A stretch of DNA of 64,000 nucleotides from Lewinellaceae bacterium (GCA_020636325.1 JACJYC010000006.1:1-64000), one strand, 5' to 3'; positions 25,274 through 34,995 are shown, numbered from the stretch's first letter. Notes: a model not told the origin generated them from the letters alone. A program made the numbers and translations.

Positions 25274-25281
25274 CAAAAATA
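25274..25281 (-). promoter_or_regulatory. Promoter -7 element for rsmE
   Basis: TATTTTTG on the minus strand; seven bases before the ATG, suggesting a very short leader. It is divergent from the rseP promoter at 25312. Confidence 0.4.
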
Positions 25282-25311
25282 GGTATTAATGAGAAATCCT
25301 TTACCTTTGCC

Positions 25312-25319
25312 CGCCGGAA
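25312..25319 (+). promoter_or_regulatory. Promoter -7 element for rseP
   Basis: TACCTTTG, 48 bases before the rseP ATG. The -33 side lacks a TTG. Confidence 0.4.
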
Positions 25320-25367
25320 TACAACATTGGCATCAAAAAAGCTGTTTCTGTTTAATAAATTGACGAT

Positions 25368-26708
25368 ATGGAATATGTAGTAATGGTAGGGCAATTGATG
25401 TTGAGCCTTTCCATTCTGATCGTGCTGCATGAGATGGGGCATTTTCTCCCGGCCCGCTGGTTCAAAACCCGGGTGGAGAAATTCTACCTCTTCTTCGACC
25501 CCGGTTTTGCCCTGTTCAAGAAAAAAGTCGGTGAAACCGAATACGGCATCGGCTGGCTCCCGCTCGGCGGATACGTCAAGATCAGCGGCATGGTCGACGA
25601 GAGTTTCGATACCGAACAGCTGAAAGAAGAACCCCAACCCTGGGAATTCCGGTCAAAACCGGCCTGGCAGCGCCTCATCATCATGCTCGGCGGCGTAACG
25701 GTCAACTTTCTGCTGGGCTTCCTCCTCTACGGCATGTACCTCTGGATCTGGGGCGAAGAATACCTGCCCGCCGAAAACGTCACTTACGGCATTTACGCCG
25801 ATTCGCTGGGTATGGATATGGGCCTCAAAGACGGCGACAAGATCCTGACCATCGGCGACAAACCCTTTGACAAATTCAGCGACCGCGAGGTGATCCGCGA
25901 AGTGGTCATCAACGGCGCTAAGAATATTGAGGTCGAACGCGACGGACAAAAGGTTTCCCTCCCGGTAGACGAGAAATTCGTCGATATCCTCTCCCGGAGC
26001 AAAAACAAGGATAAAGCCTTGTTCGGGCCCAGGTTCCCGTTCTTCGTGAAGGAAGTAGCGGACGGCCTACCCGCAGCAAAAGCAGGAATGAAACCGGGCG
26101 ACCAGGTCATTTCCCTGGCCGGCGAACCTACCGGCGGGTATTACCACGCCTTCCAGCGGCTGGCATTCAAAAACAAAGGCCGGACGGTGGACATGGGCGT
26201 TCTCCGCGGCGGCGATACCCTGAACATGTCCATTGCCCTGACCGAAGATGGAAAAATAGGCGTGCAGGCTCAGCCGATCACCGATTTTTATAAGACCAGA
26301 ACCATGACCTACTCTTTTGCACAGGCCCTGCCGGCCGGTTTTGCAGAAGGATGGGGCTTCCTGGGCGATCAGCTGAAGGCCTTCAAAAAAATGTTCCAGG
26401 GCAAGATCAAGGCCTCCGAAAGCCTGGGCGGTTTTGCTACCATCGGCTCCCTGTTCGGCACGGAATGGGAATGGAGCCATTTCTGGCGAATGACGGCTAT
26501 CCTGTCGCTCATCCTGGCCTTCATGAACCTGCTGCCGATCCCGGCCCTCGACGGCGGCCACGTGATGTTCCTGCTTTACGAAGTGGTCACCGGCCGCAAG
26601 CTCAGCGACAAGTTCATGGAAACCGCAACCATGGTGGGCTTCATCATTGTCATCGGTCTGGTATTGTACGCCAACGGGTTAGACTTCTTCAGGTGGTTCA
26701 ATAAATAA
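25368..26708 (+). CDS. rseP: Site-2 protease RseP
   Basis: An intramembrane zinc metalloprotease that cuts membrane-anchored anti-sigma factors and signal peptides. The catalytic HEMGH is at residues 21-25 in the first transmembrane segment; the third zinc ligand is in LNLLPIPALDGGH near residue 388. A PDZ-like region covers about 200-290 (GLPAAKAGMKPGDQVISLAG). Length (446 aa) fits. It stands alone; no anti-sigma gene is adjacent. Confidence 0.95.
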   Translation: MEYVVMVGQLMLSLSILIVLHEMGHFLPARWFKTRVEKFYLFFDPGFALFKKKVGETEYGIGWLPLGGYVKISGMVDESFDTEQLKEEPQPWEFRSKPAWQRLIIMLGGVTVNFLLGFLLYGMYLWIWGEEYLPAENVTYGIYADSLGMDMGLKDGDKILTIGDKPFDKFSDREVIREVVINGAKNIEVERDGQKVSLPVDEKFVDILSRSKNKDKALFGPRFPFFVKEVADGLPAAKAGMKPGDQVISLAGEPTGGYYHAFQRLAFKNKGRTVDMGVLRGGDTLNMSIALTEDGKIGVQAQPITDFYKTRTMTYSFAQALPAGFAEGWGFLGDQLKAFKKMFQGKIKASESLGGFATIGSLFGTEWEWSHFWRMTAILSLILAFMNLLPIPALDGGHVMFLLYEVVTGRKLSDKFMETATMVGFIIVIGLVLYANGLDFFRWFNK

Positions 26709-26735
26709 TATCCTGAAAAAAATGATGCGGCGCAC

Positions 26736-26766
26736 TTGCGCAATATCAATTTATATTCTACTTTTG
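26736..26766 (+). promoter_or_regulatory. Promoter of the tRNA-Leu pair
   Basis: TTG (26736-26738), a spacer of 20 bases, then TACTTTTG (26759-26766). This is a textbook Bacteroidota promoter and the best promoter match on the + strand. Confidence 0.8.
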
Positions 26767-26838
26767 CATCCGCAATTTTAAACAGGCGCTAACGGGCGCT
26801 GAAAGTTTTGAAAAATTAATAAGCATTTTGATATAAAT

Positions 26839-26925
26839 GCCGAAGTGGCGGAATTGGTAGACGCGCTGGACTCAAAATCCAGTGATGGCAACATCGTGCG
26901 GGTTCGATTCCCGCCTTCGGTACCA
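26839..26925 (+). tRNA. tRNA-Leu (CAA)
   Basis: Seven-base acceptor stem GCCGAAG/CTTCGGT (first pair G-U), D arm GCGG..GC, anticodon loop CTCAAAA giving CAA, long variable arm with a GATG/CATC stem as expected for class II, and T loop TTCGATTC. The CCA end is encoded. Confidence 0.95.
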
Positions 26926-26961
26926 GTAAAATCAAGTACTCGGTTCTTCAGATAAGAATAA

Positions 26962-27046
26962 GCCGAAGTGGCGGAATTGGTAGACGCGCACGTTTCAGGG
27001 GCGTGTGTCTTCGGGCGTATGGGTTCGAGTCCCATCTTCGGCACCA
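26962..27046 (+). tRNA. tRNA-Leu (CAG)
   Basis: Acceptor stem GCCGAAG/CTTCGGC, anticodon loop TTCAGGG giving CAG, a variable arm, T loop TTCGAGTC, encoded CCA. It shares the first 29 bases with the tRNA-Leu gene upstream, which suggests duplication. Confidence 0.95.
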
Positions 27047-27054
27047 CACAAAGG

Positions 27055-27083
27055 ATCCGGTCTCAAAAGGGCCGGATTTTTTG
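27055..27083 (+). terminator. Terminator after the tRNA pair
   Basis: Six-base stem ATCCGG/CCGGAT followed by a T run. Confidence 0.7.
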
Positions 27084-27128
27084 TTTATACCCCTTATAGA
27101 ACCAGGGCTTCTCAAGCCCTTCACCGAC

Positions 27129-29720
27129 CTACAGTTTGACGAACTTCAAAGTCCTTCCCTTATTGATCCCTCCGGTCCTGATGAAGTAGATGCCGCTTGA
27201 AAGCATGGAAATGTCAATTTGCGGTCGACGGCCGTCCAACCTCCCGCGGATAACCGCTTTCCCGGTGGCGTCCATGATCTGGTACGGTTGCCCGGCCAGT
27301 TCGGCACTTCCTTCAAGCCGGATAAATTCACCGGCCGGATTGGGGAAGATCATTATTTGTTCCCGGCCGCCGGACAGCTCATTCGTCGAAGTGATCATCA
27401 GTTGGAAATCCCAGACCCCGCGGGCATAAGTGGCAAACCGGGCCGTCTGTATGGCCGGCAGGTATTCCACATCCATGTATTGTACCAGCGGGCCATCCGT
27501 GCCGGAAATATCCGACCAGGCGGATTCGCTCAATTCGCAGGCAAAAGGGCCGACACTGGTCGCGGCAAAGAGGATGGTTTCGTCTTCGTTGCTCGCAAAA
27601 GCTTCCACCCTGCACGAAGGCAGCCCGCTATCGAAAGCGGAAAAGGTTTGGCCGTTATTGGCGGAATGGAATACCGGGCTGTTGGAATAGCCGCTGCCCC
27701 CGACCCATACCTCTCCCAGGTTTGTCTCGGAGGGGTGGATAACCCTCGGGTACATGCTGGCGGACAGCAAGGTTTTCTGCCAGGTGACGCCTCCGTCTAT
27801 GGAACGGCAGAAATAACCGTTTTCGGTGGCCGCGTAGAAATAGTCGGGATCCAGCGGCGAAATGGCAAGGGCGCTGATCTTGGCGCCGACCCCGGCTTCG
27901 AAGTTGTAGCTGTATTGCGTCGGCGTGGCTGGGCCGCCCGGGTTGGCCTGGAGCTTGATGAGGTAATTCCCGGCATTGTTATTCAAAAATCCCGCAGTAT
28001 AACACCGGTCGGGAAATTGGCTCGGGATCCAGACCGGGGCTTCCCAATAAGGAATGCCGCCGTTGAAATCATAAGGCGACCAGGTGGATACGACCTGGTC
28101 GGATCCGGACATATAATTGCAGCCGTCGCCCAGCCACCAAAGCCAGAAGGTAGCGCCGCCGTCACCCGATGCCACATTGGTCACATCGCCGCCCCATTGA
28201 AAGGTGAAATCCGTGACCCCGTTCTGACTGTTGCCGAGGTTGGTATGCGCATACCCGTTGTCCTGCGTACCGATGAACATTTCTCCGGGATTGGATTGCC
28301 TGGAGATCATCTTGTAGAGCTGCGTGCAGTTCAATCCCGGAATGCTGATGGAATTGAAGTGCCCGTTCTCATCCAGGCGATAGATGCCGCCGTCGGTTCC
28401 GACGTAGATTTCTTCCTGGTTGGTATGCGGGTTGAAGGCGCTCAGGGTTTTGGGCACATCGCCGTGGTAAAGCGCATAGGAACCGGTGGGGTCGAGGTCC
28501 ATGGTGGTCCAGGAGGCGCCGCCGTCGGTACTTTTTGAGGTCAGCAGGGCGCCGAAGTAAAGCGTGTCCGCTGAAAGCTGCGAACAGGTAAAGGAGTTGG
28601 GCCCGAACGGCAATGCCAGCCACCAGTCGGTCAGTTCTCCCTTGTACGACCAGCTTTGGTCCGCGCTGTTCCAACCATAAAATTTTCCGATGCCGTTGAC
28701 GGCTATAAAGGCGGTCAACTTGGTGACACCGTCCTTGGTCAACCCCGTCAACAGCCCTTGTTCTACAGCCAGATTGCTCACCAGGCTGTTAAAGGTCCGC
28801 TGGCCGGTTGCCTTGTTTACCAGAAACAGGCTGTCTTCCAGCATGAGGTACAGGTTGGGGTCCTGCGACTCGTTCGACACCCAAAGGTCGCTTTTGTTGT
28901 GTCTTCCCCCGTCCCCCACGGGAATGGCCGATTGGTAGAACTTTGAGAAACTGGCGCCTTTGTCAACCGACCGGTAAATCAGGTAGAAATCTGAAACGAG
29001 GTCAGGGTCGTACTCCTGCATGAACAGATAAAGGGTATCCGCCTGTTTTGCCATCCGTCTGATGCCCGTGATCTGGCGGCCGGAAAACCCGGTGGAAGCC
29101 TGCCAGGTTTGCCCCTCATCATTCGAATGATAAGTGCCCCAATAGTTGTCCACTTTGATCCATCCGCAGGTTGCGATATGGCCGTCACCGAACACCTTCA
29201 GCTGGGAAGCCACATCCAACCCGAGCGGGAACTGGTCATTCAGGGCAGTCCAGTTGTTCCCCTGCAGGTCATCCGACCGGAACAGGATACCATGGTCGCT
29301 GTGGGCATAGATCCGGTTGTTCTCGTAGTCCATTTCCAGGTCCACGATCCGGCCCGGAATATTGGCAGGCCCCCTTTCCCGCCAGGTACCCGATAAATTG
29401 ACCGGACTCCCGTTCAGTTTGGCTTCAATCAGTTGGCGGATGCTGTTCGATTCTATCGACTTCCAGTCATCGCCCGGTGCGGCTTTATGGATTCTGTTGA
29501 GCCATTCTTCCGGCATCTTTTCACCCTCCGCTTCTTCTTCGTCCGGGAAAATGGTCCTGTCCCGGGCAGGCGGCGCCGGCGGTTGGAAACTGCTCCATGC
29601 CGTTTGCGTTCCAAAAGGCCCCGAAAGGCCGAGGCGACCTTGAAATGAGCAGTAAAGAACGGCCGCTATGACCGTTAAGCCCAGGTAGGGCCATTTCAAA
29701 TTACCCGGTTGAATGTTCAT
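27129..29720 (-). CDS. Large BNR/VPS10-like T9SS-secreted protein
   Basis: An 863-residue exported protein made mostly of sialidase/BNR or VPS10-type propeller repeats (for example FRSDDLQGNNWTALNDQ, KSTDGGASWTTMD, CRSIDGGVTWQKTL), each with the S-x-D-x-G-x-x-W pattern. A T9SS type A domain is at the C-terminus (MIFPNPAGEFIRLEG). The N-terminus is a hydrophobic segment (LGLTVIAAVLYCSF) after MNIQPGNLKW, so the ATG at 29720 is preferred over 29762. Such proteins are commonly surface displayed; catalytic sialidase residues are not evident, so a binding role is as likely. A -7 element lies at 29776-29783. Confidence 0.8.
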   Translation of the reverse strand: MNIQPGNLKWPYLGLTVIAAVLYCSFQGRLGLSGPFGTQTAWSSFQPPAPPARDRTIFPDEEEAEGEKMPEEWLNRIHKAAPGDDWKSIESNSIRQLIEAKLNGSPVNLSGTWRERGPANIPGRIVDLEMDYENNRIYAHSDHGILFRSDDLQGNNWTALNDQFPLGLDVASQLKVFGDGHIATCGWIKVDNYWGTYHSNDEGQTWQASTGFSGRQITGIRRMAKQADTLYLFMQEYDPDLVSDFYLIYRSVDKGASFSKFYQSAIPVGDGGRHNKSDLWVSNESQDPNLYLMLEDSLFLVNKATGQRTFNSLVSNLAVEQGLLTGLTKDGVTKLTAFIAVNGIGKFYGWNSADQSWSYKGELTDWWLALPFGPNSFTCSQLSADTLYFGALLTSKSTDGGASWTTMDLDPTGSYALYHGDVPKTLSAFNPHTNQEEIYVGTDGGIYRLDENGHFNSISIPGLNCTQLYKMISRQSNPGEMFIGTQDNGYAHTNLGNSQNGVTDFTFQWGGDVTNVASGDGGATFWLWWLGDGCNYMSGSDQVVSTWSPYDFNGGIPYWEAPVWIPSQFPDRCYTAGFLNNNAGNYLIKLQANPGGPATPTQYSYNFEAGVGAKISALAISPLDPDYFYAATENGYFCRSIDGGVTWQKTLLSASMYPRVIHPSETNLGEVWVGGSGYSNSPVFHSANNGQTFSAFDSGLPSCRVEAFASNEDETILFAATSVGPFACELSESAWSDISGTDGPLVQYMDVEYLPAIQTARFATYARGVWDFQLMITSTNELSGGREQIMIFPNPAGEFIRLEGSAELAGQPYQIMDATGKAVIRGRLDGRRPQIDISMLSSGIYFIRTGGINKGRTLKFVKL

Positions 29721-29775
29721 TTGTCTTTTTTTGACCTGCCCCGGTATGGGGATGGATGCCAACGCCTTGGAAGGG

Positions 29776-29783
29776 CAAAATTA
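29776..29783 (-). promoter_or_regulatory. Promoter -7 element for the BNR protein
   Basis: TAATTTTG on the minus strand, 55 bases before the ATG. Divergent from the sugar operon promoter. Confidence 0.4.
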
Positions 29784-29884
29784 TCTGAAAACAGGTTACC
29801 GAGGTAGGGATTCCAGGGATAACCCGGGATAAATTTATTTTTAATTTCTTCGTTTGCTTTCTTTTTTTTACGATTTATTTCGAT

Positions 29885-29892
29885 TACTTTTG
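29885..29892 (+). promoter_or_regulatory. Promoter -7 element of the sugar operon
   Basis: TACTTTTG 27 bases before the DeoR start, in a strongly A+T-rich stretch. A TTTG at 29853-29856 is too far (28 bases) to be a standard -33. A DeoR operator would be expected nearby, but no clear inverted repeat is visible. Confidence 0.5.
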
Positions 29893-29919
29893 TATTAAGC
29901 CGGAAAAACAAAGAAATTA

Positions 29920-30702
29920 ATGATTCCTCACCAACGAAGAGAAAGAATTCTGGAATTGCTGAAAGAGGACGGTTCCGCCAAAGTTGCAGACCTTGCCCGC
30001 ATCTTCAAGGTGACCGAAGTGACCATCCGGCAGGATCTCGACAAGCTGGAAAAGGAAGGTCTGATCGTCAAGGAGCACGGAGGGGCTTATTTGAAGAACG
30101 TAGAAGACCAGGTGCGCAATTTTACGTTGATCCACCAGGAAAACCTGGACAAGAAAGCTTTGATCGCCGCAAAGTGTCTGGAATATATAGAAAGCGGCGA
30201 CACCATCATCCTCGACTCCGGCTCGACGACGACCGAAATAGCCAAGCAACTCAGCGGGCTGAAAAACCTTACGGTGATCACCAATGCGCTCAACATCGCC
30301 CTGATGCTCGGGGCCGAACCCGGTATTGAAGTGATCGTCACCGGAGGGGAGTTCAAACCGCCGACCCTTTCCCTCACCGGTCAGAAGGCGGCCGATTTCT
30401 TCAAAGGCCTCAACGTCCAGAAATTGTTCCTGGCTACCGCCGGCATCTCCCTGAAATCGGGGTTGACCTATCCCTCCATCAGCGACCTGGTCGTGAAAAA
30501 GGCCATGATCGATGCTGCCGAAATCACCTACCTGGTGGCGGACAGCACCAAAATGGGAAAAAGCGCTCTGGCCAGCCTCGGCGCCTTGTCCCTGATCGAT
30601 TTCATCATCACGGACCCCGGCATTGAGGAAAAGCACAAGGCCGTTTTCCGGGAACACGAGATCGAACTGATCATAGCAACCGCAGACAACGAAAATCCAT
30701 AA
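29920..30702 (+). CDS. DeoR/GlpR-family transcription regulator
   Basis: A 260-residue regulator with an N-terminal winged helix (RRERILELLKEDGSAKVADLARIFKVTEVTIRQDLDKLE shape, residues 5-43) and a sugar-phosphate-binding C-terminal domain (DTIILDSGSTTTEIAKQLS, near 96-113). DeoR proteins usually repress an adjacent sugar operon until a phosphorylated sugar binds. Here the next gene starts four bases after the stop, so it is the first gene of the operon and likely autoregulated. The inducer is probably the phosphorylated product of the kinase at 38274-39776. Confidence 0.93.
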   Translation: MIPHQRRERILELLKEDGSAKVADLARIFKVTEVTIRQDLDKLEKEGLIVKEHGGAYLKNVEDQVRNFTLIHQENLDKKALIAAKCLEYIESGDTIILDSGSTTTEIAKQLSGLKNLTVITNALNIALMLGAEPGIEVIVTGGEFKPPTLSLTGQKAADFFKGLNVQKLFLATAGISLKSGLTYPSISDLVVKKAMIDAAEITYLVADSTKMGKSALASLGALSLIDFIITDPGIEEKHKAVFREHEIELIIATADNENP

Positions 30703-30706
30703 ATAA

Positions 30707-32128
30707 ATGAGCAAATCAACCGGTATAGGCGTCATTATCGGCAACCGTGATTTTTTTCCCGACAGCCTGGTGGAAAAAGCCAGACTCGAAATTGTGGAAG
30801 TATTTGACCACCTGGGATTGAACCCGATCCTGCTGGATTCCCAAACCACCAAACTGGGCGGCGTGGAGACCTATCAGGAAGCCCGGAAATGCGCGGATCT
30901 TTTCAAACAACACAGGGAGGAGATCATGGGGATCCTCGTTTTACTCCCCAATTTCGGCGATGAAAAGGGCGTGGCGGATACCCTGAAACTGGCCGGCCTC
31001 GACGTGCCGGTTCTGATACAGGCCTACCCGGATGATCTGCAGAAAATGAATGTGGTGAACCGCCGGGATTCCTGGTGCGGCAAGATCTCCGTTTGCAACA
31101 ACCTCTATCAATACGGCATCAAATACTCCCTGACCACAAGGCATGTCATGAGCCCTTCCGACCCGGAATTCCAGCGGGATCTGATGGACTTTGTTGCCGT
31201 TTGCCGCGTGGTGCGCGGGCTCCGAAATGTCCGGATCGGGGCCATCGGAGCTCGTCCGGGGGCTTTCAATACGGTTCGGTACAGCGAAAAGATCCTGCAG
31301 CGAAACGGCATCACGGTGACCACGTTCGACCTTTCGGAGGTGCTGGGCCGGGCGGAAAAGCTGACCGAAGCGGATATGCCGGTAAAAGAGCACCTGGAAA
31401 AAGTGCAGGCTTACGCGCCCAACAGCAAGGCGCCGAACTCGGCGATGGTAAAGATCGCCAAGCTGGATGTGGTGCTCCGCCAGATCATGGAGGAATTTGC
31501 CCTGGATGCCACCGCCATTCAATGCTGGACCTCTCTGCAGCAGAACTACGGTTGCAACGTTTGCACCAGCATGAGCATCATGAGCGAAAATATGCTGCCG
31601 AGCGCCTGTGAAGTGGACGTGACCGGCACCCTCAGCATGTATGCCATGCAATTGGCCTCCAATTCGCCTTCGGCACTGGTGGACTGGAATAACAATTACG
31701 CGGATGACCCGGAAAAATGCGTGCTGTTCCATTGCGGCAACTGGGCCAAATCCTTCCTGCCGGATATCCAGATCAGCAACGCACCCATACTCGGCACCTC
31801 GGTTGGGGTGGAGAATACTTACGGAGCGCTGGACGGCCGGACGCCCGCCATGCCGCTCACCTACGGCCGGATCAGCACCGATGACCCCCGCGGGGTGATC
31901 AAAACCTACGTGGGAGAAGGCGACTTGACCGATGATCCGCTCAATACCTTCGGCAACCGCGCGGTAGCCCGCATCCCCGACCTGCAGGGGTTGATGCAGT
32001 ATGTTTGCCGCCACGGTTTTGAACACCACGTGGTGATGAACGCCTCCAAAACGGCCGGTATCCTCAAAGAAGCCTTCGGGAATTATATGGGATGGGAGGT
32101 GTATGAACACACGCGTGGCGGCGCATGA
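30707..32128 (+). CDS. L-fucose/L-arabinose isomerase family protein
   Basis: A 473-residue aldose-ketose isomerase-like protein. The proposed metal ligands of the FucI/AraA fold are present: Glu302 (CEVDVTGTL), Asp326 (ALVDWNN) and His342 (LFHCGNW). It is shorter than FucI (about 590) and AraA (about 500). In this operon it should convert an imported aldose to a ketose for the FGGY kinase. Related COG2407-type proteins include isomerases of sugars other than fucose, so the substrate cannot be read from family alone. Confidence 0.85.
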   Translation: MSKSTGIGVIIGNRDFFPDSLVEKARLEIVEVFDHLGLNPILLDSQTTKLGGVETYQEARKCADLFKQHREEIMGILVLLPNFGDEKGVADTLKLAGLDVPVLIQAYPDDLQKMNVVNRRDSWCGKISVCNNLYQYGIKYSLTTRHVMSPSDPEFQRDLMDFVAVCRVVRGLRNVRIGAIGARPGAFNTVRYSEKILQRNGITVTTFDLSEVLGRAEKLTEADMPVKEHLEKVQAYAPNSKAPNSAMVKIAKLDVVLRQIMEEFALDATAIQCWTSLQQNYGCNVCTSMSIMSENMLPSACEVDVTGTLSMYAMQLASNSPSALVDWNNNYADDPEKCVLFHCGNWAKSFLPDIQISNAPILGTSVGVENTYGALDGRTPAMPLTYGRISTDDPRGVIKTYVGEGDLTDDPLNTFGNRAVARIPDLQGLMQYVCRHGFEHHVVMNASKTAGILKEAFGNYMGWEVYEHTRGGA

Positions 32129-32217
32129 TCATACATCGCATACCATATCCATGATCCGGAAAACCGACAATCCAGCCGTTTAATGCAAGAAAATGCGCCA
32201 TTTAATTTTTGATAAAA

Positions 32218-33075
32218 ATGACAACCCGGGAATTAAAGTTGAAGTCGGTGGAATACCGCAAAAAGATCCTCCAATACATCTTCAATGCCGGGGCCGGGCA
32301 TACCGGCGGCAGCTTGTCCTGTATTGATATCCTCAATGTGTTGTACAACCGGGTCATGAACGTGTCGCCGGACAATTTTGACGACCCGGGCCGGGACCGC
32401 TACGTGCAAAGCAAGGGCCACTCGGTTGAAGCGCTCTACGTCGTTCTGGCGGATAAAGGATTTTTTCCGGAAGAAGACCTGCTGACGCTCTGCCGGTACC
32501 AGTCGCCGTACATCGGCCATCCGACAAAGAAGGTACGGGGGATGGAACAGAATACCGGAGGGCTTGGGCACGGTCTGGCCATTTGCGCCGGCAATGCATT
32601 AGCCGCAAAAAAAGACAGCCTTCCGCTGAGGGTCTACACCGTGCTGGGCGACGGCGAAATGGCTGAAGGCTCCAATTGGGAAGCCCTGATGCTGGCCGCT
32701 CATTACAAACTGGACAACCTCTGCGCCGTTCTGGATTACAATAAACAGCAGATCACCGGCGCCAACGCGGAGGTGGTCGGTCTGGAACCCATCCGCAAAA
32801 AAGTGGAAGCGTTCGGCTGGGCGGTGCGCGAGGTGGATGGAAACGACGTGGAAGCCTTGGCAGAGATCCTGGGAAACCTGCCCTTCGAGGAAGGCAAACC
32901 CTCTTTTCTGATCGCGCACACCGTCAAAGGCAAGGGCATCAGCTACATGGAAGGCGTGTTGAAATGGCACCACGGCGTCCCTTCTCCCGAACAATACGAG
33001 CTGGCGGTCCATGAACTGGACGCGGCATTGCAGGCCTTGACAACGGAAGAAACCGGCATTGAATCAGCAAAATAG
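32218..33075 (+). CDS. Transketolase, N-terminal subunit
   Basis: The TPP-binding half of a two-subunit transketolase, 285 aa. Motifs: GAGHTGGSLSCIDIL, GLGHGLAICAGNALA and the TPP/Mg motif GDGEMAEGSNWEAL with the Asn near residue 155. I start at ATG 32218 rather than the TTG at 32209. The pyrimidine-binding and C-terminal halves are in the next gene, six bases away. The pair would transfer a two-carbon unit from a ketose phosphate. Split transketolases are used in dedicated sugar routes beside the normal full-length enzyme. Confidence 0.93.
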   Translation: MTTRELKLKSVEYRKKILQYIFNAGAGHTGGSLSCIDILNVLYNRVMNVSPDNFDDPGRDRYVQSKGHSVEALYVVLADKGFFPEEDLLTLCRYQSPYIGHPTKKVRGMEQNTGGLGHGLAICAGNALAAKKDSLPLRVYTVLGDGEMAEGSNWEALMLAAHYKLDNLCAVLDYNKQQITGANAEVVGLEPIRKKVEAFGWAVREVDGNDVEALAEILGNLPFEEGKPSFLIAHTVKGKGISYMEGVLKWHHGVPSPEQYELAVHELDAALQALTTEETGIESAK

Positions 33076-33081
33076 CGGCAT

Positions 33082-34032
33082 ATGGAAATGGTAAAGACGG
33101 AAGCAATTCCGAACCTGAATGTGTTTTCGGAGACTTTGCAGTCGCTGGCGGAACTGGACCGGGATATCCTGGTCGTCACCAGCGATTCGCGCGGATCGGG
33201 CAAGTTGGTCCCGTTCGGGGTCCGGTTTCCGGACCAGATCGTCGAAGTGGGGATTGCAGAACAAAACCTGGTCGGGGTGGCTGCCGGTCTGGCCAGCATG
33301 GGGAAAAAGGTCTTTGCCGTCTCGCCGGCTTGCTTCCTGACCGCCCGCTCCCTGGAGCAGATCAAGAACGATGTAGCCTATTCCGACAACCCGGTGAAGC
33401 TCATCGGCATCAGCTCCGGCGTCAGTTACGGAGCGTTGGGATCGACCCACCACAGCCTGCACGATTTCGCCGTCTTGCGGGCCATTCACAATATGACCGT
33501 CGTCGCACCCTGCGACAATTTCGAGACAACCGAAGCCGTCAGGCAGGCGGCTGAGATGAAAAGCCCGGTCTATATCCGCTTCGGCAAGAAAGGCATGCCC
33601 CATTTGAGCCGATACCTGGATCCGGGATTTGAGATCGGAAAAGGAAGGACCATCCGGGAAGGGGATGACCTCACCTTCATCGGAACCGGTGAAACGGTAT
33701 TGCCGTGCCAGGAAGCCGCAGACTTGCTGGCGGAGAAACACGGTATACGGTGCCGCGTGATCAGTCTGCATACCATCAAACCGCTGGACGAAAAACTGAT
33801 CCTGCAGGCCGCGGCCAACGACCGGCCGGTCATTACCGCAGAGGAGCATTCCGTGCACGGCGGGTTGGGAGAAGCGGTGGCGTCGTTGCTCTTTCAGGCC
33901 GGATACCGGAACAAGTTCAAGATCGTCGGACTGCCGGATGAGTACACGGTATCGGGATCCCAAACGGAGATCTTTAACCATTACGGGATCTCGGGGGATG
34001 GGCTTGCACGTACGGCATTGGGGCTTTTGTAG
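33082..34032 (+). CDS. Transketolase, C-terminal subunit
   Basis: The partner of the upstream subunit, 316 aa. It has the pyrimidine-binding domain (VEVGIAEQNLVGVAAGLASMGKK shape, with the catalytic Glu in GIAEQN) and the C-terminal domain (ISLHTIKPLDEK, EEHSVHGGLGEAVA). Only six bases separate the two genes, consistent with an obligate heteromer. Confidence 0.93.
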   Translation: MEMVKTEAIPNLNVFSETLQSLAELDRDILVVTSDSRGSGKLVPFGVRFPDQIVEVGIAEQNLVGVAAGLASMGKKVFAVSPACFLTARSLEQIKNDVAYSDNPVKLIGISSGVSYGALGSTHHSLHDFAVLRAIHNMTVVAPCDNFETTEAVRQAAEMKSPVYIRFGKKGMPHLSRYLDPGFEIGKGRTIREGDDLTFIGTGETVLPCQEAADLLAEKHGIRCRVISLHTIKPLDEKLILQAAANDRPVITAEEHSVHGGLGEAVASLLFQAGYRNKFKIVGLPDEYTVSGSQTEIFNHYGISGDGLARTALGLL

Positions 34033-34062
34033 TCGAAATGTTCAACCGGAAAATAAAGCGCT

Positions 34063-34995
34063 ATGCGAAAAATCAACCTGCTTTCAGGTCTGCTGCTGTT
34101 AATGACCTTTTGGGCCTGCGGCGCGGATAAGAATGATGACGGAGCGGCAAAAAAGGTGGCCGTCGTTATCTCGACCCTCAACAATCCCTGGTTTGTCGTG
34201 CTGGCCGAATCGGCCGCCGACGATGTGCGGGCACTGGGGTACGAAGCCAAGATTTTCGATTCGCAGAACAACCCGGCAACCGAATCCGATAATTTTGAAA
34301 ACCTGATTGCCTCGGGGTTCGATGCCATCCTTTTCAACCCCACCGATGCCGACGGTTCCATTGTGAATATCCTGAAGGCCAAAGCGGCCGGGGTGCCGGT
34401 TTTTTGTATGGACCGCGAAGTGAATGCCGATGATGCCGCTACCAGCCAGATCCTTTCCGACAACTATTCGGGTTGTGTGGAACTCGGCGTTGAGTTTGTG
34501 AAAACCCTGAACGGGTCGGGTGAATACGTCGAACTCCTCGGCCTGGTGGGCGACAACAACACCTGGGCCAGGTCGGGCGGCTTTCATTCGGTGGTCGATG
34601 AATTTCCGGGGCTGAAGATGGTGGCGCAGCAAAGCGCCGATTTCGACCGGAACCGGGCAATGGAGGTCATGGAAACGATTTTGCAGGCCCAACCGGACAT
34701 CAAAGCGGTCTTTTGCGGCAACGACGCCATGGCTATGGGCGCTTTGCAGGCCTTGCAGGCGGCTGACAAGATCGGCCAGGTCAGGATTTTCGGTTTTGAC
34801 GGTGCAGCCGATGTGGTTGAAAAGATCGGAGAAGGCAAGATCGTCGCCACCGGAATGCAATACCCCAAAGTGATGGCACAAACAGCCGCCCGGTTTGCCC
34901 ATGAATATTTTGAAGGGCGCCGGGAATTCCCGCAGCGCATTCCGGTCGAGGTGGAACTGGTTGACGCCGGCAACGTGGCCGGATACCAGCAATAG
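34063..34995 (+). CDS. Sugar ABC transporter substrate-binding lipoprotein
   Basis: A periplasmic ribose/galactose-type binding protein (310 aa), lipid-anchored by Cys19 (MTFWAC). Motifs of the peripla_BP_4 family: VAVVISTLNNPWFVVLAESA at the start, GFDAILFNPTDADGS, and GNDAMAMGALQAL in the C-lobe. It delivers the sugar to the ATPase/permease encoded at 35647-38277. Aromatic residues that would decide specificity cannot be read safely. Confidence 0.92.
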   Translation: MRKINLLSGLLLLMTFWACGADKNDDGAAKKVAVVISTLNNPWFVVLAESAADDVRALGYEAKIFDSQNNPATESDNFENLIASGFDAILFNPTDADGSIVNILKAKAAGVPVFCMDREVNADDAATSQILSDNYSGCVELGVEFVKTLNGSGEYVELLGLVGDNNTWARSGGFHSVVDEFPGLKMVAQQSADFDRNRAMEVMETILQAQPDIKAVFCGNDAMAMGALQALQAADKIGQVRIFGFDGAADVVEKIGEGKIVATGMQYPKVMAQTAARFAHEYFEGRREFPQRIPVEVELVDAGNVAGYQQ

